DNA of 64,000 nucleotides from Streptomyces sp. CG4 (GCF_041080655.1 NZ_CP163525.1:6944001-7008000), one strand, 5' to 3'; positions 7,616-17,243 are shown, counted from the stretch's first letter. The notes: generated from the sequence alone by a model not told the origin. A program made the numbers and translations.

Positions 7616-8165
7616 GCACCGGCGGCAGGGTTGGTCGGGGGCAGGGGGAGGCCGGGCCCGTGTGTGGTCGGGTCGGCTGGGGTGGGGTGGTGGTGGGGGG
7701 CGGTGGTTGGCGGGTGGTGGTGGGTGAGCCGTGGTTGGTGTGGCGGTGCGGGCGTGTTCGGTGGTGTCCGGGTCGTGCGGTTGTGGCGGAGTGGGTGTGG
7801 CGCGGTGGTCGGGGCTTTCGACGTGTGCTGGTCGGGGTCCCGGGGTGGGCGGAGTGTTGTGCGGTCGGGCCGGGCGTGGTGCGGAGGTCGGGGCTTCCGG
7901 CGTGTGTCGTCGGCCGGGGTTCGGGGGAGGTCGGGGCTTTGTGCGGCGGTGGGGGCCGGTGTTCGGTGGTGTCCGGGTCGTGCGGCTGTGGCCTGCGGGT
8001 GTGACGGGGAGGCCGGGTTTTCGGCGTGTGCTGGTCGGGGTCCGAGGGCGGCAGGAGCGTTGTGCGGTCGAGCCGGGCGTGGCGGGGAAGCCGGGGGTTC
8101 CGGCGGGTGTCGGTCGGGGTCAGGGGGAGACCGGGGTCTTGCGGTGTCGGGTCGGCTGGGGTGGC
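7616..8165 (+). repeat. degenerate tandem repeats (period about 205 bp)
   Basis: This gene-free tract between convergent genes is strongly G-rich on the plus strand. Two imperfect copies start at 7754 and 7959: the first 27 bases are identical (7754-7780 and 7959-7985), and a further 19 bases match exactly at 7822-7840 and 8025-8043. An 18-base block at 7668-7685 recurs at 8147-8164. Shorter GGTCGGGG-type subunits run through both copies. The first bases of the tract follow the lipoprotein stop at 7615 and its end overlaps the 3' end of the GT87 gene. Open frames across it are Gly/Val or Pro/Arg/Thr repeats and look non-coding. Confidence 0.85.
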
Positions 8166-9355
8166 AGCGGGGTGGCGGGGGCCGGGGGCACGGTCGAGCG
8201 CCACAGCCGGTGGGCCGCCGTGAGCGCGGCCGCGACCAGCAGGCCGTTGCGCGTCATCAGCAGCAGGACGCCATACCGGTCGCTCGTCACCACGTGCACG
8301 AAGCCGAGCGGGAACTCCAGGACGGTCACGAAGGACGCGGCCACCACCATCAGCGCGGGCACCCCCATCCGGCTCGCCCGGTACGAGACACAGACCGCGG
8401 CGAGGCCGACCAGCCACACCAGGTACTGCGGGCTGATCACCCGGCTGGTCACCGTGAACATCAGGACAGCCGTGAAGGCAGCCTCCGCGATTGTGTGCGG
8501 CGCCCTGCGGGTCGCGCGCAGCCGCCACAGCAGCAGCCAGCCGAACGCGGCCCCGGTCAGCGCCAGCGCCACGGTGCTGACCTGGTTCACATGTGGGCCG
8601 AGGAACTCGAGCGAGCCGTAGTTCAGCAGCACCTGGCCCTGCCAGCCGAAGTGCCGGGCCACATGGAAGACCAGCGCGCCCAGCGACTCCACCTCGGTGC
8701 CCCGGTCCCGCTGGAAGGTCAGAAAGGAGAAGGCCCCCGGCATGGACACCGCGAACAGCGCCGCGAGCCCGGACGCCGTCACCGCCGTCGACGCCCACGC
8801 CCGCCGCCGGAAGCAGCCCACCAGCAGCAGCGCCGGCCACACCTTCAGCAGCGCCCCGAACGCGGTCAGCGTGCCCATCACCCGCGGATGCCGGACCCCG
8901 GCGAGCAGCGCCGCCACGGCCACCGCGGTCACCATCACGTCGTAGCGGGCGTACACCGTCGGGCCCAGCAGCGGCACGCCCGCCACCCACACCCAGGCGC
9001 CGCGCAGCGACCGGTCGCTGCGCCGGCCCGGATACACCAGCAGCGCCATGACGACCACGTCCGCGAGGAACGCCAGCAGGAAGAAGGCGTGCGTGTACGA
9101 CAGGAAGGGCAGGGCGGCGGGCGAGAGGATCGCGAGGGCGGCGGCCGGCGGGTACTGCCAGGTCACGTCGTCCACCGGAAACGTTCCCTGGCGCAGCACC
9201 TCGTACCAGCCCCGGTAGATCACCGACACATCGGAAGTGACGTCCAGGTCCGAGAAGGCGTACACCCCGAAGACGAACAGCAGCAGCACCGCACGGGTGA
9301 CGGCCCAGGTCGCGAGCGGCCATGCCAGGGACCGCCCGGTGCCGTTGGTCTCCAC
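8120..9355 (-). CDS. GT87-family polyprenol-dependent mannosyltransferase (DUF2029)
   Basis: A 411-residue polytopic protein with about ten hydrophobic segments and GT-C type features: an acidic extracytoplasmic loop after the first membrane segment (FSDLDVTSDVSVIYRGWYEVL), YPPAAALAILSP, and GALLKVWPALLLVG. DUF2029/GT87 enzymes transfer mannose from polyprenyl-phosphate-mannose; mycobacterial Rv2181, in the corresponding locus, makes alpha-1,2 branches of lipomannan. Proximity to pimB' fits a phosphatidylinositol-mannoside or lipoglycan role. The Pro-rich last 25 residues run into the repeat tract. Confidence 0.88.
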   Translation of the reverse strand: METNGTGRSLAWPLATWAVTRAVLLLFVFGVYAFSDLDVTSDVSVIYRGWYEVLRQGTFPVDDVTWQYPPAAALAILSPAALPFLSYTHAFFLLAFLADVVVMALLVYPGRRSDRSLRGAWVWVAGVPLLGPTVYARYDVMVTAVAVAALLAGVRHPRVMGTLTAFGALLKVWPALLLVGCFRRRAWASTAVTASGLAALFAVSMPGAFSFLTFQRDRGTEVESLGALVFHVARHFGWQGQVLLNYGSLEFLGPHVNQVSTVALALTGAAFGWLLLWRLRATRRAPHTIAEAAFTAVLMFTVTSRVISPQYLVWLVGLAAVCVSYRASRMGVPALMVVAASFVTVLEFPLGFVHVVTSDRYGVLLLMTRNGLLVAAALTAAHRLWRSTVPPAPATPLPPQPTRHRKTPVSP

Positions 9356-9583
9356 GTGATCCCCTTGCCGTTCGGTTCCCGCTTCTGTGTCCGCTTCTCT
9401 GTCCGCTGTCGCGGGACCATGATGTCCTGACCGGCCGTGCCCCTGCCAACAGACCCGGCCGCGCCCGTCCGCGACCGGCCGCGGACGGCCGATTCGGTCC
9501 GGCTAGCAAGAGCCCGTCCGGTCCGGCCGATCGGAGGCCGTCCGCTCCGGTCGGCGAGAACCCGTTCGGTAGGGTCGGCGGCG

Positions 9584-10726
9584 ATGCACAAGACCCTGAT
9601 CGTCACCAACGACTTCCCGCCCCGGCCGGGCGGCATCCAGGCCTTCCTGCACAACATGGCGCTCCGCCTGGACCCCGGCCGGCTGGTCGTCTACGCCTCC
9701 ACCTGGAAGCGCGGCCGGGAGGGCACCGAGGCCACGGCCGCCTTCGACGCCGAGCAGCCCTTCACCGTCGTACGCGATCGTACGACCATGCTGCTGCCCA
9801 CCCCGCAGGCGACCCGGCGGGCGGTCGGGCTGCTGCGTGAGCACGGGTGCACCTCCGTGTGGTTCGGCGCGGCGGCCCCGCTCGGCCTGATGGCTCCGGC
9901 GCTGCGCAGGGCCGGCGCCGAGCGACTGGTGGCCACCACCCACGGCCACGAGGCCGGCTGGGCCCAGCTGCCCGCCGCCCGGCAGCTGCTGCGCCGGATC
10001 GGTGAATCGACGGACACGATCACCTATCTGGGTGAGTACACCCGTTCCCGCATCGCCACCGCACTCACCCCGGCGGCGGCCGCCCGCATGGCCCAGCTGC
10101 CGCCCGGCGTCGACGAGAAGACCTTCCACCCCGGCTCCGGCGGCGAGGAGGTCCGCGCCCGCCTCGGCCTCACCGACCGCCCGGTCGTGGTCTGCGTCTC
10201 CCGCCTGGTCCCGCGCAAGGGCCAGGACACCCTGATCCAGGCCCTGCCCCGCATCCTCGCCGCCGAGCCCGACACCGTCCTGCTCATCGTCGGCGGCGGC
10301 CCCTACGAACAGGACCTGCGCCGCCTGGCCCGCGAGACCGGCGTCGAGGCCTCGGTCCGCTTCACCGGCGCCGTCCCCTGGTCCGAGCTCCCGGCCCACT
10401 ACGGCGCCGGCGACGTCTTCGCCATGCCCTGCCGCACCCGCCGCGGCGGCCTGGACGTCGAGGGCCTCGGCATCGTCTACCTGGAGGCGTCGGCAACGGG
10501 CCTCCCGGTGGTCGCGGGCGACTCGGGCGGCGCCCCCGACGCCGTCCTGGACGGCGAGACCGGCTGGGTGGTCAGGGGCGGCGACCCGGCCGAGACCGCA
10601 GGCCGCATCGTGCCCCTCCTGGCCGACCCCGAGCTGCGCCGGAGGATGGGCGAGCGGGGCCGCCAGTGGGTGGAGGAGAGATGGCGCTGGGACTTGTTGG
10701 CGGAGAAGCTCAAAGCCCTCCTCTAA
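9584..10726 (+). CDS. pimB: GDP-mannose-dependent GT4 mannosyltransferase, PimB' type
   Basis: A 380-residue GT-B glycosyltransferase. The N-terminus TLIVTNDFPPRPGGIQAFLHN is the acceptor-side glycine-rich loop; RLVPRKGQDTLIQALP and the C-terminal MPCRTRRGGLDVEGLGIVYL-EAS motif (the E-x7-E nucleotide-sugar site) closely match what I recall of mycobacterial/corynebacterial PimB', which adds the second mannose to phosphatidylinositol monomannoside at the inner membrane face. The ATG at 9584 is chosen because TAGGGT (9570-9575) sits eight bases upstream, a leaderless arrangement; longer upstream frames have no support. Confidence 0.9.
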   Translation: MHKTLIVTNDFPPRPGGIQAFLHNMALRLDPGRLVVYASTWKRGREGTEATAAFDAEQPFTVVRDRTTMLLPTPQATRRAVGLLREHGCTSVWFGAAAPLGLMAPALRRAGAERLVATTHGHEAGWAQLPAARQLLRRIGESTDTITYLGEYTRSRIATALTPAAAARMAQLPPGVDEKTFHPGSGGEEVRARLGLTDRPVVVCVSRLVPRKGQDTLIQALPRILAAEPDTVLLIVGGGPYEQDLRRLARETGVEASVRFTGAVPWSELPAHYGAGDVFAMPCRTRRGGLDVEGLGIVYLEASATGLPVVAGDSGGAPDAVLDGETGWVVRGGDPAETAGRIVPLLADPELRRRMGERGRQWVEERWRWDLLAEKLKALL

Positions 10727-10777
10727 AACCGCACGGCGGCCCTAGGCGGAACCCCATAATCCGCCCATGCTGCGCAC

Positions 10778-12415
10778 ATGACAGCAAACCTGATGCAGCG
10801 TCAGCTGACAAGACGTCACATACTGGGTATGGCCGCACTGCAAACCGCGGCCGCCCTCGGGTTCACCCGCATCGGACTCCCGTCGGCCAGGGCCGCCGAG
10901 CCCGACGCGGTCGAAAACGCCCCCGCCATCGTCATCGGCTCCGGCTATGGCGGCGCGGTCGCCGCCCTCCGCCTCGCCCAGGCCGGCATCCGTACCCTCG
11001 TCCTCGAAATGGGCCGCCTCTGGAACACCGCCGGCAGCGACGGCAAGGTGTTCTGCTCCACCTCCGCCCCCGACCAGCGCTCGATGTGGTTCCGCACCCG
11101 CACCGAGGCCCCGCTCTCCGCCTTCCTCTGGCTGGACGTGGTCAACAAGGACATCAGTGCCTATCCCGGCGTCCTGGACCGCGTGCACTACGACGACATG
11201 TCCGTCTACGTCGGCCGCGGCGTCGGCGGCGGCTCCCTCGTCAACGGCGGCATGGCGGTCACGCCCCTGAAGTCGTACTTCACCGAGCAGTTCCCCACCG
11301 TGGACGCCGACGAGATGTACGGCACCTACTACCCGCGCGCCCGCGCCATGCTCGGCGTCAACACCGTCGACCCGGCGTGGTTCGAGTCCACCGAGTGGTA
11401 CCGGTTCACCCGCACCTCCCGGAAGGCCGCCGGCAACGCGGGCCTGAAGACCACCTTCGTGCCGAACGTCTACGACTTCGGCTACATGCAGCAGGAGGCC
11501 GCCGGTACGGCCACGAAGTCCGCGCTCGCCGGCGAGGTCATCTACGGCAACAACCACGGCAAGCGCAGCCTCGACAAGACCTACTGGGCCGCCGCCCTCG
11601 GCACCGGCAACGTCACCCTCCACACCCTGGAGAAGGTGAGGTCCATCAGCCGGGCGGGCGACGGGTCGTACGTCCTGACCGCCGACCGGATCGACCTCAC
11701 CGGCGCCGTCGTCGAGACCAAGCAGTACAGCTGCACGTACCTCTTCCTCGGCGGCGGCAGCCTCGGCACCACCGAACTCCTCGTCCGCGCCCGGGACACC
11801 GGCACCCTGCCCGACCTGAACCCCGCCGTGGGCGCGGGCTGGGGCACCAACGGCAACACCATGCTCGGCCGCGCCAACCACGTCTGGGACACCGTCGGCG
11901 CGGGCGAGGCCACCATGCCCGTGATGGGCATCGACGACTGGGCCAACACCGACAACCCGGTCTTCGCCGAGATCGCCCCGCTGCCCATGGGGTTCGAGCA
12001 CTGGATCAGCCTCTACCTGGCGATCACCAAGAACCCCGAACGGGCCTCCTTCACCTACGATTCCGCCTCCGGCGCGGTGAAGCTCGGCTGGAGCGCCGCC
12101 CAGAGCGCGGTGTCGGTGAGCATGGCCAAGAAGCTGTTCGACCGGATCAATCTGGCCAACGCGACCATCTACCGCTACGACCTGTTCGGCCCGACCAGCA
12201 AGGTCTTCGCCGACGACTTCACCTACCACCCGCTGGGCGGCTGCGTCCTCGGGCAGGCGACGGACGACTACGGCCGGGTGAAGGGGTACGACCGGCTCTA
12301 CGTCACCGACGGCTCGCTGGTGCCCGGCAACATCGGCGTGAACCCGTTCGTCACCATCACCGCGCTCGCCGAACGCACGATGGCGCGGGTCCTCGCCGAG
12401 GACACCGCGCCATGA
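10778..12415 (+). CDS. choA: cholesterol oxidase (GMC oxidoreductase), Tat-exported
   Basis: A 545-residue FAD enzyme that oxidises and isomerises 3beta-hydroxysterols to 4-en-3-ones with O2. A twin-arginine signal (RQLTRRHILGMAALQTAAAL) precedes the FAD-binding GSGYGGAVAALRLAQAG; then VYVGRGVGGGSLVNGGM, and the active-site residues of the well-studied Streptomyces class I enzyme in context: glutamate in VFAEIAP, histidine in YHPLGGC, asparagine in GVNPFVTITALAER. The length and sequence match the secreted Streptomyces enzyme throughout. It is an accessory gene between conserved pimB' and the acyl-CoA ligase. A CATAAT box lies at 10755-10760. Confidence 0.95.
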   Translation: MTANLMQRQLTRRHILGMAALQTAAALGFTRIGLPSARAAEPDAVENAPAIVIGSGYGGAVAALRLAQAGIRTLVLEMGRLWNTAGSDGKVFCSTSAPDQRSMWFRTRTEAPLSAFLWLDVVNKDISAYPGVLDRVHYDDMSVYVGRGVGGGSLVNGGMAVTPLKSYFTEQFPTVDADEMYGTYYPRARAMLGVNTVDPAWFESTEWYRFTRTSRKAAGNAGLKTTFVPNVYDFGYMQQEAAGTATKSALAGEVIYGNNHGKRSLDKTYWAAALGTGNVTLHTLEKVRSISRAGDGSYVLTADRIDLTGAVVETKQYSCTYLFLGGGSLGTTELLVRARDTGTLPDLNPAVGAGWGTNGNTMLGRANHVWDTVGAGEATMPVMGIDDWANTDNPVFAEIAPLPMGFEHWISLYLAITKNPERASFTYDSASGAVKLGWSAAQSAVSVSMAKKLFDRINLANATIYRYDLFGPTSKVFADDFTYHPLGGCVLGQATDDYGRVKGYDRLYVTDGSLVPGNIGVNPFVTITALAERTMARVLAEDTAP

Positions 12416-12434
12416 CGCACCGTCAAAAACCGCT

Positions 12435-14231
12435 CTACTTGGCGTAGATCGCCTCGATCTCGGCCGCGTAGTCCTTCGCCACCACGCTCCGCTTGAGCTT
12501 CAGCGACGGGGTGAGATGGCCCGACTCCTCCGTGAACTGGGAGGGCAGAATGCGGAACTTCCGCACCGATTCCGCCTTCGACACCGCGGCGTTGCCGTCG
12601 TCGACCGCCGTCTGGATTGCCGCGATCAGATCCGGGTCGTCCTTCAGCGACGCCGCGGTGGAACCCGCCGGCTTGCCGTGCTCCTCGGACCAACGGCCCA
12701 GGAACTCCTCGTCGACGGTGACCAGCGCGCCCACGAACGGCCGTCCGTCGCCCACCACCATGCACTCCGCGACCAGCGCGTGCGCCCGGATCCGGTCCTC
12801 GATCACCGCCGGCGCCACGTTCTTGCCGCCCGCCGTGACGATGATCTCCTTCTTGCGGCCGGTGATCCTGAGGTAGCCGTCCTCGTCCAGGGTGCCGATG
12901 TCGCCCGTGTGGAACCAACCGTCGGCCAGCGCCTCCGCCGTCGCGCCCGGGTTGTTCCAGTACTCCTTGAACAGGTGCTCGCCGTGCAGCAGCACCTCGC
13001 CGTCGTCCGCTATCCGGATCACCGAGCCGGGCAGCGGCTGGCCGACCGTGCCGATCTTCTGCCGGTCCCAGGGGTTGAACGCGGTCGCCGCGCAGGACTC
13101 GGTCAGGCCGTAGCCCTCCAGCACCGTGAAGCCGATGCCGCGGAAGAAGTGGCCGAGCCGTTCGCCCAGCGGGGCGCCGCCGGAGATGGCGTACTCGCCC
13201 CGGCCGCCGAGGACCGCGCGCAGCTTGCTGTAGACCAGCCGGTCGAAGACCTTGTGCTTGACCTTCAGACCGAACGACGGGCCCGAGGCGCTGTCCAGCG
13301 CCTTGCTGTAGGCGATCGCGGTGTCCGCCGCCTTGTCGAAGATCGCGCCCTTGCCGTCCGCCTGCGCCTTGGCGCGCGCCGAGTTGTAGACCTTCTCGAA
13401 GACCCGCGGGACACCGAGGACCAGCGTCGGCCGGAAGGCGGCCAGCTCGTCGGTGAGGTGCTTGATGTCCGGGACACAGCCCAGCTTGATCGGCGCCATC
13501 ATCGGGGCGATCTGCACGAGCCGCCCGAAGACGTGCGCGAGCGGCAGGAAGAGCAGCACCGAGCACTCGCCGGTACGGAACAGGGGGCGCAGCCGCTCCA
13601 CGATGTTGCCGCACTCGGCGAAGAAGCTGCGGTGAGTGAGCACGCAGCCCTTGGGACGGCCGGTCGTGCCGCTGGTGTAGACGATGGTCGCCGGGTCGTC
13701 GGCGCAGGCGAGCGAGCTGCGCTCCTCCACCGTCTGGTCCGACACGTCCTGCCCGAGCCGGCCCAGCTCCTCCACGCCGCCGGCCTCGATCTGCCAGACG
13801 TGCTTGAGGGCGGGCAGCGACTCGCGCACCGACTCCACGGCCGCCGCGTGGCCCGGCAGTTCCACGACGCACGCGGTCGCGCCCGAGTCGGAGAGGATCC
13901 ACTGCACCTGCTCCGGCGAGCTGGTCTCGTACACCGGCACGGTGACCGCGCCCGCGCTCCAGATCGCGAAGTCCATGAGCGTCCACTCATAGCGGGTGCG
14001 GGACATCAGACCCACCCGGTCGCCCGGCTGCACCCCGGCGGCGATGAGGCCCTTGGCCGCCGTGTGCACCTCGGTCAGGAACTCCCGGGCGGTCACGTCC
14101 TGCCAGGCACCGCCCGACTTGCGGGCGATGACGGCGACGTCGGGATGCTGCGCGGCGTTTCTGCGGACGATGTCGGTCAGATTGCCGTCCGCGGGGACCT
14201 CGTACAAAGCCGGAAGGCTGAACTCGCGCAA
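12435..14231 (-). CDS. long-chain acyl-CoA synthetase (FadD15-like)
   Basis: A 598-residue AMP-forming acyl-CoA ligase that activates fatty acids to CoA thioesters. The ATP-binding P-loop YTSGTTGRPKGCVLTH (about 190-205), the EGYGLTES motif, the WFHTGDIG hinge region and ITGRKKEIIVTAGGKNVAP with the C-terminal lysine are all intact. The mycobacterial counterpart in the same locus is FadD15. Translation appears to start at TTG (14231) with AGGAG (plus-strand ctcct, 14240-14244) eight bases upstream; the nearby ATG at 14247 is out of frame. It converges with the cholesterol oxidase gene 19 bp away. Confidence 0.95.
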   Translation of the reverse strand: MREFSLPALYEVPADGNLTDIVRRNAAQHPDVAVIARKSGGAWQDVTAREFLTEVHTAAKGLIAAGVQPGDRVGLMSRTRYEWTLMDFAIWSAGAVTVPVYETSSPEQVQWILSDSGATACVVELPGHAAAVESVRESLPALKHVWQIEAGGVEELGRLGQDVSDQTVEERSSLACADDPATIVYTSGTTGRPKGCVLTHRSFFAECGNIVERLRPLFRTGECSVLLFLPLAHVFGRLVQIAPMMAPIKLGCVPDIKHLTDELAAFRPTLVLGVPRVFEKVYNSARAKAQADGKGAIFDKAADTAIAYSKALDSASGPSFGLKVKHKVFDRLVYSKLRAVLGGRGEYAISGGAPLGERLGHFFRGIGFTVLEGYGLTESCAATAFNPWDRQKIGTVGQPLPGSVIRIADDGEVLLHGEHLFKEYWNNPGATAEALADGWFHTGDIGTLDEDGYLRITGRKKEIIVTAGGKNVAPAVIEDRIRAHALVAECMVVGDGRPFVGALVTVDEEFLGRWSEEHGKPAGSTAASLKDDPDLIAAIQTAVDDGNAAVSKAESVRKFRILPSQFTEESGHLTPSLKLKRSVVAKDYAAEIEAIYAK

Positions 14232-14527
14232 GACTGCTGCTCCTCATAGGGCGCCGGCGCCACGACACTGTGTGATGCGACGGTGCGGTCCAAGGCTCGG
14301 GCTGGTGCTCGGGTCTTCGGTGGTTGAATTCCAGAGCACGACTGGACTGCCCGGACGTTACCCGCCGGTATGGTGTTCCCGACAGGGGGTCCGAGCCAGA
14401 TGTTCGCTGCGTCACACACGTTGGCGTTCCTTCGCGCACAGTAGTCCACGGCTGAACCGACCGGCGAGTAACCCCAGGCGGGGCCGACACTGTTCACGCA
14501 CACCGCACACGCCTACCCTTGATCGCC

Positions 14528-15325
14528 ATGGCATCCACACCCTCCGGTAACCGCAGGACGCGCGTCCACGTGGTCAGCGACGTGCACGGCAACGCCCGGG
14601 ACCTGGTCCGCGCCGGAGAGGGTGCCGACGCCCTGATCTGCCTCGGCGACCTCGTGCTCTTCCTCGACTACGCCGACCACTCGCGCGGCATCTTCCCGGA
14701 CCTGTTCGGCAAGGAGAACGCCGACCGGATCGTCGAGCTGCGCACCGCCCGCCGCTTCGCGGAGGCCCGGGAGTTCGGCGCCCGGCTGTGGGCCGGCATC
14801 GGCACGGACCGGGCCGCGGCCATCGAGAAGGCGGTGCGCAAGCAGTACGCCGAGATGTTCGCCGCGTTCCCCACCCCCACGTACGCCACATACGGAAATG
14901 TCGACATGCCGCCCCTGTGGCGCGAGTACATACGCCCCGGCACCACCGTGCTCGACGGCCAGCGGGTCGAGATCGGCGGCCGGACCTTCGGGTTCATCGG
15001 CGGCGGCCTGAAAACGCCCATGCGCACGCCGTACGAGATCGACGACGAGGAGTACGCGGCGAAGATCGAGGCGGTCGGCGAGGTCGACGTGCTGTGCACG
15101 CACATCCCGCCGGAGGTCCCCGAGCTGGTCTACGACACCGTCGCCCGCCGCTTCGAACGCGGCAGCCGCGCCCTGCTGGACGCCATCCGCCGTACGAAAC
15201 CCCGCTATTCGCTCTTCGGGCACGTGCACCAGCCGCTCGCGCGCCGTATGCGGATCGGCGCGACCGAGTGCGTCAACGTGGGCCACTTCGCGGGCACGGG
15301 CCGGCCCTGGGCGCTCGAATGGTGA
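14528..15325 (+). CDS. metallophosphoesterase
   Basis: A 265-residue calcineurin-like phosphoesterase. Metal-binding signatures in order: VVSDVHGN (DxH), CLGDL (GD), YGNVD (GNxD/E), and the C-terminal LFGHVHQP (GHxH). Two His near 15103-15106 (CTHIPPE) complete the site. Substrate unknown; family members cleave phosphodiesters or phosphoproteins. The ATG at 14528 is used: TACCCT (14514-14519) lies eight bases upstream, again suggesting a leaderless message. Divergent from the acyl-CoA ligase across 296 bp, in which I see no other gene. Confidence 0.88.
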   Translation: MASTPSGNRRTRVHVVSDVHGNARDLVRAGEGADALICLGDLVLFLDYADHSRGIFPDLFGKENADRIVELRTARRFAEAREFGARLWAGIGTDRAAAIEKAVRKQYAEMFAAFPTPTYATYGNVDMPPLWREYIRPGTTVLDGQRVEIGGRTFGFIGGGLKTPMRTPYEIDDEEYAAKIEAVGEVDVLCTHIPPEVPELVYDTVARRFERGSRALLDAIRRTKPRYSLFGHVHQPLARRMRIGATECVNVGHFAGTGRPWALEW

Positions 15326-15447
15326 CCGGCCGGCGGCCGGCGGGAGATGGGGTGAAGGCGGCTGGTCGGTGGCGCGGTAGCCTTCACGCTGCACACACGT
15401 GCGCACGACGACCTCAGTACCGGCCCGCATCTGGAGGAGCCACGGCG

Positions 15448-15900
15448 ATGGCGGAACACACCAGCTCGAGCATCACGATCGAGGCGGCACCGGCCGACGT
15501 CATGGGGGTGATCGCCGACTTCGCCCGCTACCCGGACTGGACGGGCGAGGTGAAGGAGGCGGAGGTCCTCAAGACCGACGACCAGGGCCGCGCCGAGCAG
15601 GTCCGCCTCGTCATGGACGCGGGGGCGATCAAGGACGACCAGACCCTGGCCTACACCTGGACCGGCGCCAACGAGGTCTCCTGGACCCTCGTCAAGTCCC
15701 AGATGCTCCGCTCCCTGGACGGCTCGTACGTCCTGAAGGCCACCGGCCCCGGCTCCACCGAGGTCACCTACCTCCTCACGGTCGACGTCAAGATCCCCAT
15801 GCTCGGCATGATCAAGCGCAAGGCGGAGAAGGTCATCATCGACCGGGCCCTGGCCGGTTTGAAGAAGAGGGTGGAAGAAGGCAGCCCGTCCGGCCATTGA
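15448..15900 (+). CDS. SRPBCC (START-like) family protein
   Basis: A 150-residue helix-grip lipid/polyketide-binding fold: SSSITIEAAPADVMGVIADFARYPDWTGEVKEAEVL is the typical first strand and helix, ending with KAEKVIIDRALAGLKKRVEE, the long C-terminal helix. These proteins bind hydrophobic ligands or act as cyclases; the mycobacterial neighbour of FadD15 (Rv2185c) is of this class. The ATG at 15448 has GGAGGAG (15432-15438) upstream. No catalytic residue can be assigned. Confidence 0.88.
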   Translation: MAEHTSSSITIEAAPADVMGVIADFARYPDWTGEVKEAEVLKTDDQGRAEQVRLVMDAGAIKDDQTLAYTWTGANEVSWTLVKSQMLRSLDGSYVLKATGPGSTEVTYLLTVDVKIPMLGMIKRKAEKVIIDRALAGLKKRVEEGSPSGH

Positions 15901-16010
15901 GGACGAGGCCGGTCAGGACGAGGCCGGTCAGGCCGAAGCGGCGGTCCGGGGGCTCGGCCCCCGGTCACGCGCGCCGAGCCGCCGGCCGGGCACCGGTACC
16001 GTTCACCCCC

Positions 16011-17186
16011 ATGCGCACCATCCTGATCACGGGCCCCGGCGGCAGCGGTCGTACCACGATCGCCGCCGCCACCGCGCTCACCGCCGCCCGCGAGGGCACC
16101 CGCACCCTCCTGCTGAGCGCCGACCGCACCGACACCCTCGGTGCCGCGCTCGGCTCCGCGACAGGACCGGCCCCCGAGGACGCCGCGCCGAACCTCACCA
16201 CCTGGCGTCCCGACGCGGCCGCCCGGTTCCGGGAGGACCTCACCTCCTTCCAGACCCGCGCCGCGAACGTCCTCGACCTGCTCGGCGCCGCCCGCCTGGA
16301 CCCCGAGGAGGTCACCCCGCTCCCCGGCGCCGAGGAGCTGTCCTTCCTGCGCGCGCTCCGGGACGCCGCCCTCTGCGAGCGCTACGACCTCCTCGTCGTC
16401 GACCTCCCGCCCCTCCCGCAGGCCCTCGCCCTGCTCGCCCTCCCCGAGGAGCTGCGCCGCTATCTGCGCCGTCTGCTCCCGCCCGAGCGGCAGGCGGCCC
16501 GCGCCCTGCGCCCGGTCCTCGGCCGGCTGGTCGGCGTGCCCATGCCCGCCGACTGGCTGTACGAGACGGCGGCCCGCTGGGACGTCGAACTGGCCGCCGT
16601 CGAGACCGTCCTCACCGACCGGAACACCGCCGTACGCCTGGTCGCCGAACCCGGCCCGGCCGGCGCCGACGCCGTACCCGCCGCCCGCCTCGGCCTCGCC
16701 CTGCGCGGTCTGCGCACCGAAGCCCTGATCGCCAACCGCACGCTGCCCGAGGCCACCCCCGACAGCTGGCTCTCCTCCCTCCTCGCCCAGCAGCGCAAGA
16801 CGCTCGCCGACTGGCAGCAGCAGCCGTACGACGTCCGCCCCGTCCCGCACCTCGGCCGCGACCCGCGCGGCGCCGACGACCTCGCCGCCCTCGCCGTGCC
16901 CGCCGTCAATCCGGCGCCCGCCCCGGTCGAGTGGCCCGTGGCCGACCGGATCGCCGAGGACGGCGTGCTGGTCTGGCACATTCCGCTGCCCGGCGCGATA
17001 CGGGACGAGCTGGACCTGATCCGGCGCGGCGACGAACTCGTCATCACGGTGGGGCCCTTCCGGCGGATCGTGCCCCTGCCCTCTGCCCTGCGCCGCTGCA
17101 CCGTCGCCGGGGCCGGCCTGCGCGAGGGCGAGCTGCGCGTCCGGTTCGCCCCGGACCCCGACCTGTGGCCCGCCCGCGGACGATGA
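16011..17186 (+). CDS. ArsA-like P-loop ATPase (Rv2184c type)
   Basis: A 391-residue protein with an ArsA/Get3-type nucleotide-binding fold: N-terminal MRTILITGPGGSGRTT, switch-like DRTDTLGAALG, VVDLPPLPQALALLALPEEL, and a C-terminal beta-rich domain (VWHIPLPGAIRDELDLIRRGDELVITVGPFRRIVPLP) found in actinobacterial members. The Walker A lysine position appears to be arginine (GGSGRTT), so hydrolysis may be weak. It follows the SRPBCC gene as in mycobacteria. TACCGT (15997-16002) eight bases upstream suggests its own leaderless start. Confidence 0.82.
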   Translation: MRTILITGPGGSGRTTIAAATALTAAREGTRTLLLSADRTDTLGAALGSATGPAPEDAAPNLTTWRPDAAARFREDLTSFQTRAANVLDLLGAARLDPEEVTPLPGAEELSFLRALRDAALCERYDLLVVDLPPLPQALALLALPEELRRYLRRLLPPERQAARALRPVLGRLVGVPMPADWLYETAARWDVELAAVETVLTDRNTAVRLVAEPGPAGADAVPAARLGLALRGLRTEALIANRTLPEATPDSWLSSLLAQQRKTLADWQQQPYDVRPVPHLGRDPRGADDLAALAVPAVNPAPAPVEWPVADRIAEDGVLVWHIPLPGAIRDELDLIRRGDELVITVGPFRRIVPLPSALRRCTVAGAGLREGELRVRFAPDPDLWPARGR

Positions 17187-17243
17187 ACCGGGTACGCCCG
17201 TTCGGGTAACGTCGTAGGGGCGAACCGTAGTCAGGAGTCCGCC

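Noticed and set aside
7608..9509. 633-codon minus-strand open frame through the repeat tract and GT87 gene
   Set aside because: It is an alternative frame of the GT87 gene continued through GC-rich repeats; the product is Pro/Arg/Thr low complexity with no domain.
14232..14527. Small genes in the gap between the acyl-CoA ligase and phosphoesterase
   Set aside because: Short open frames exist on both strands but lack ribosome sites and plausible composition; the gap reads as a divergent promoter region.
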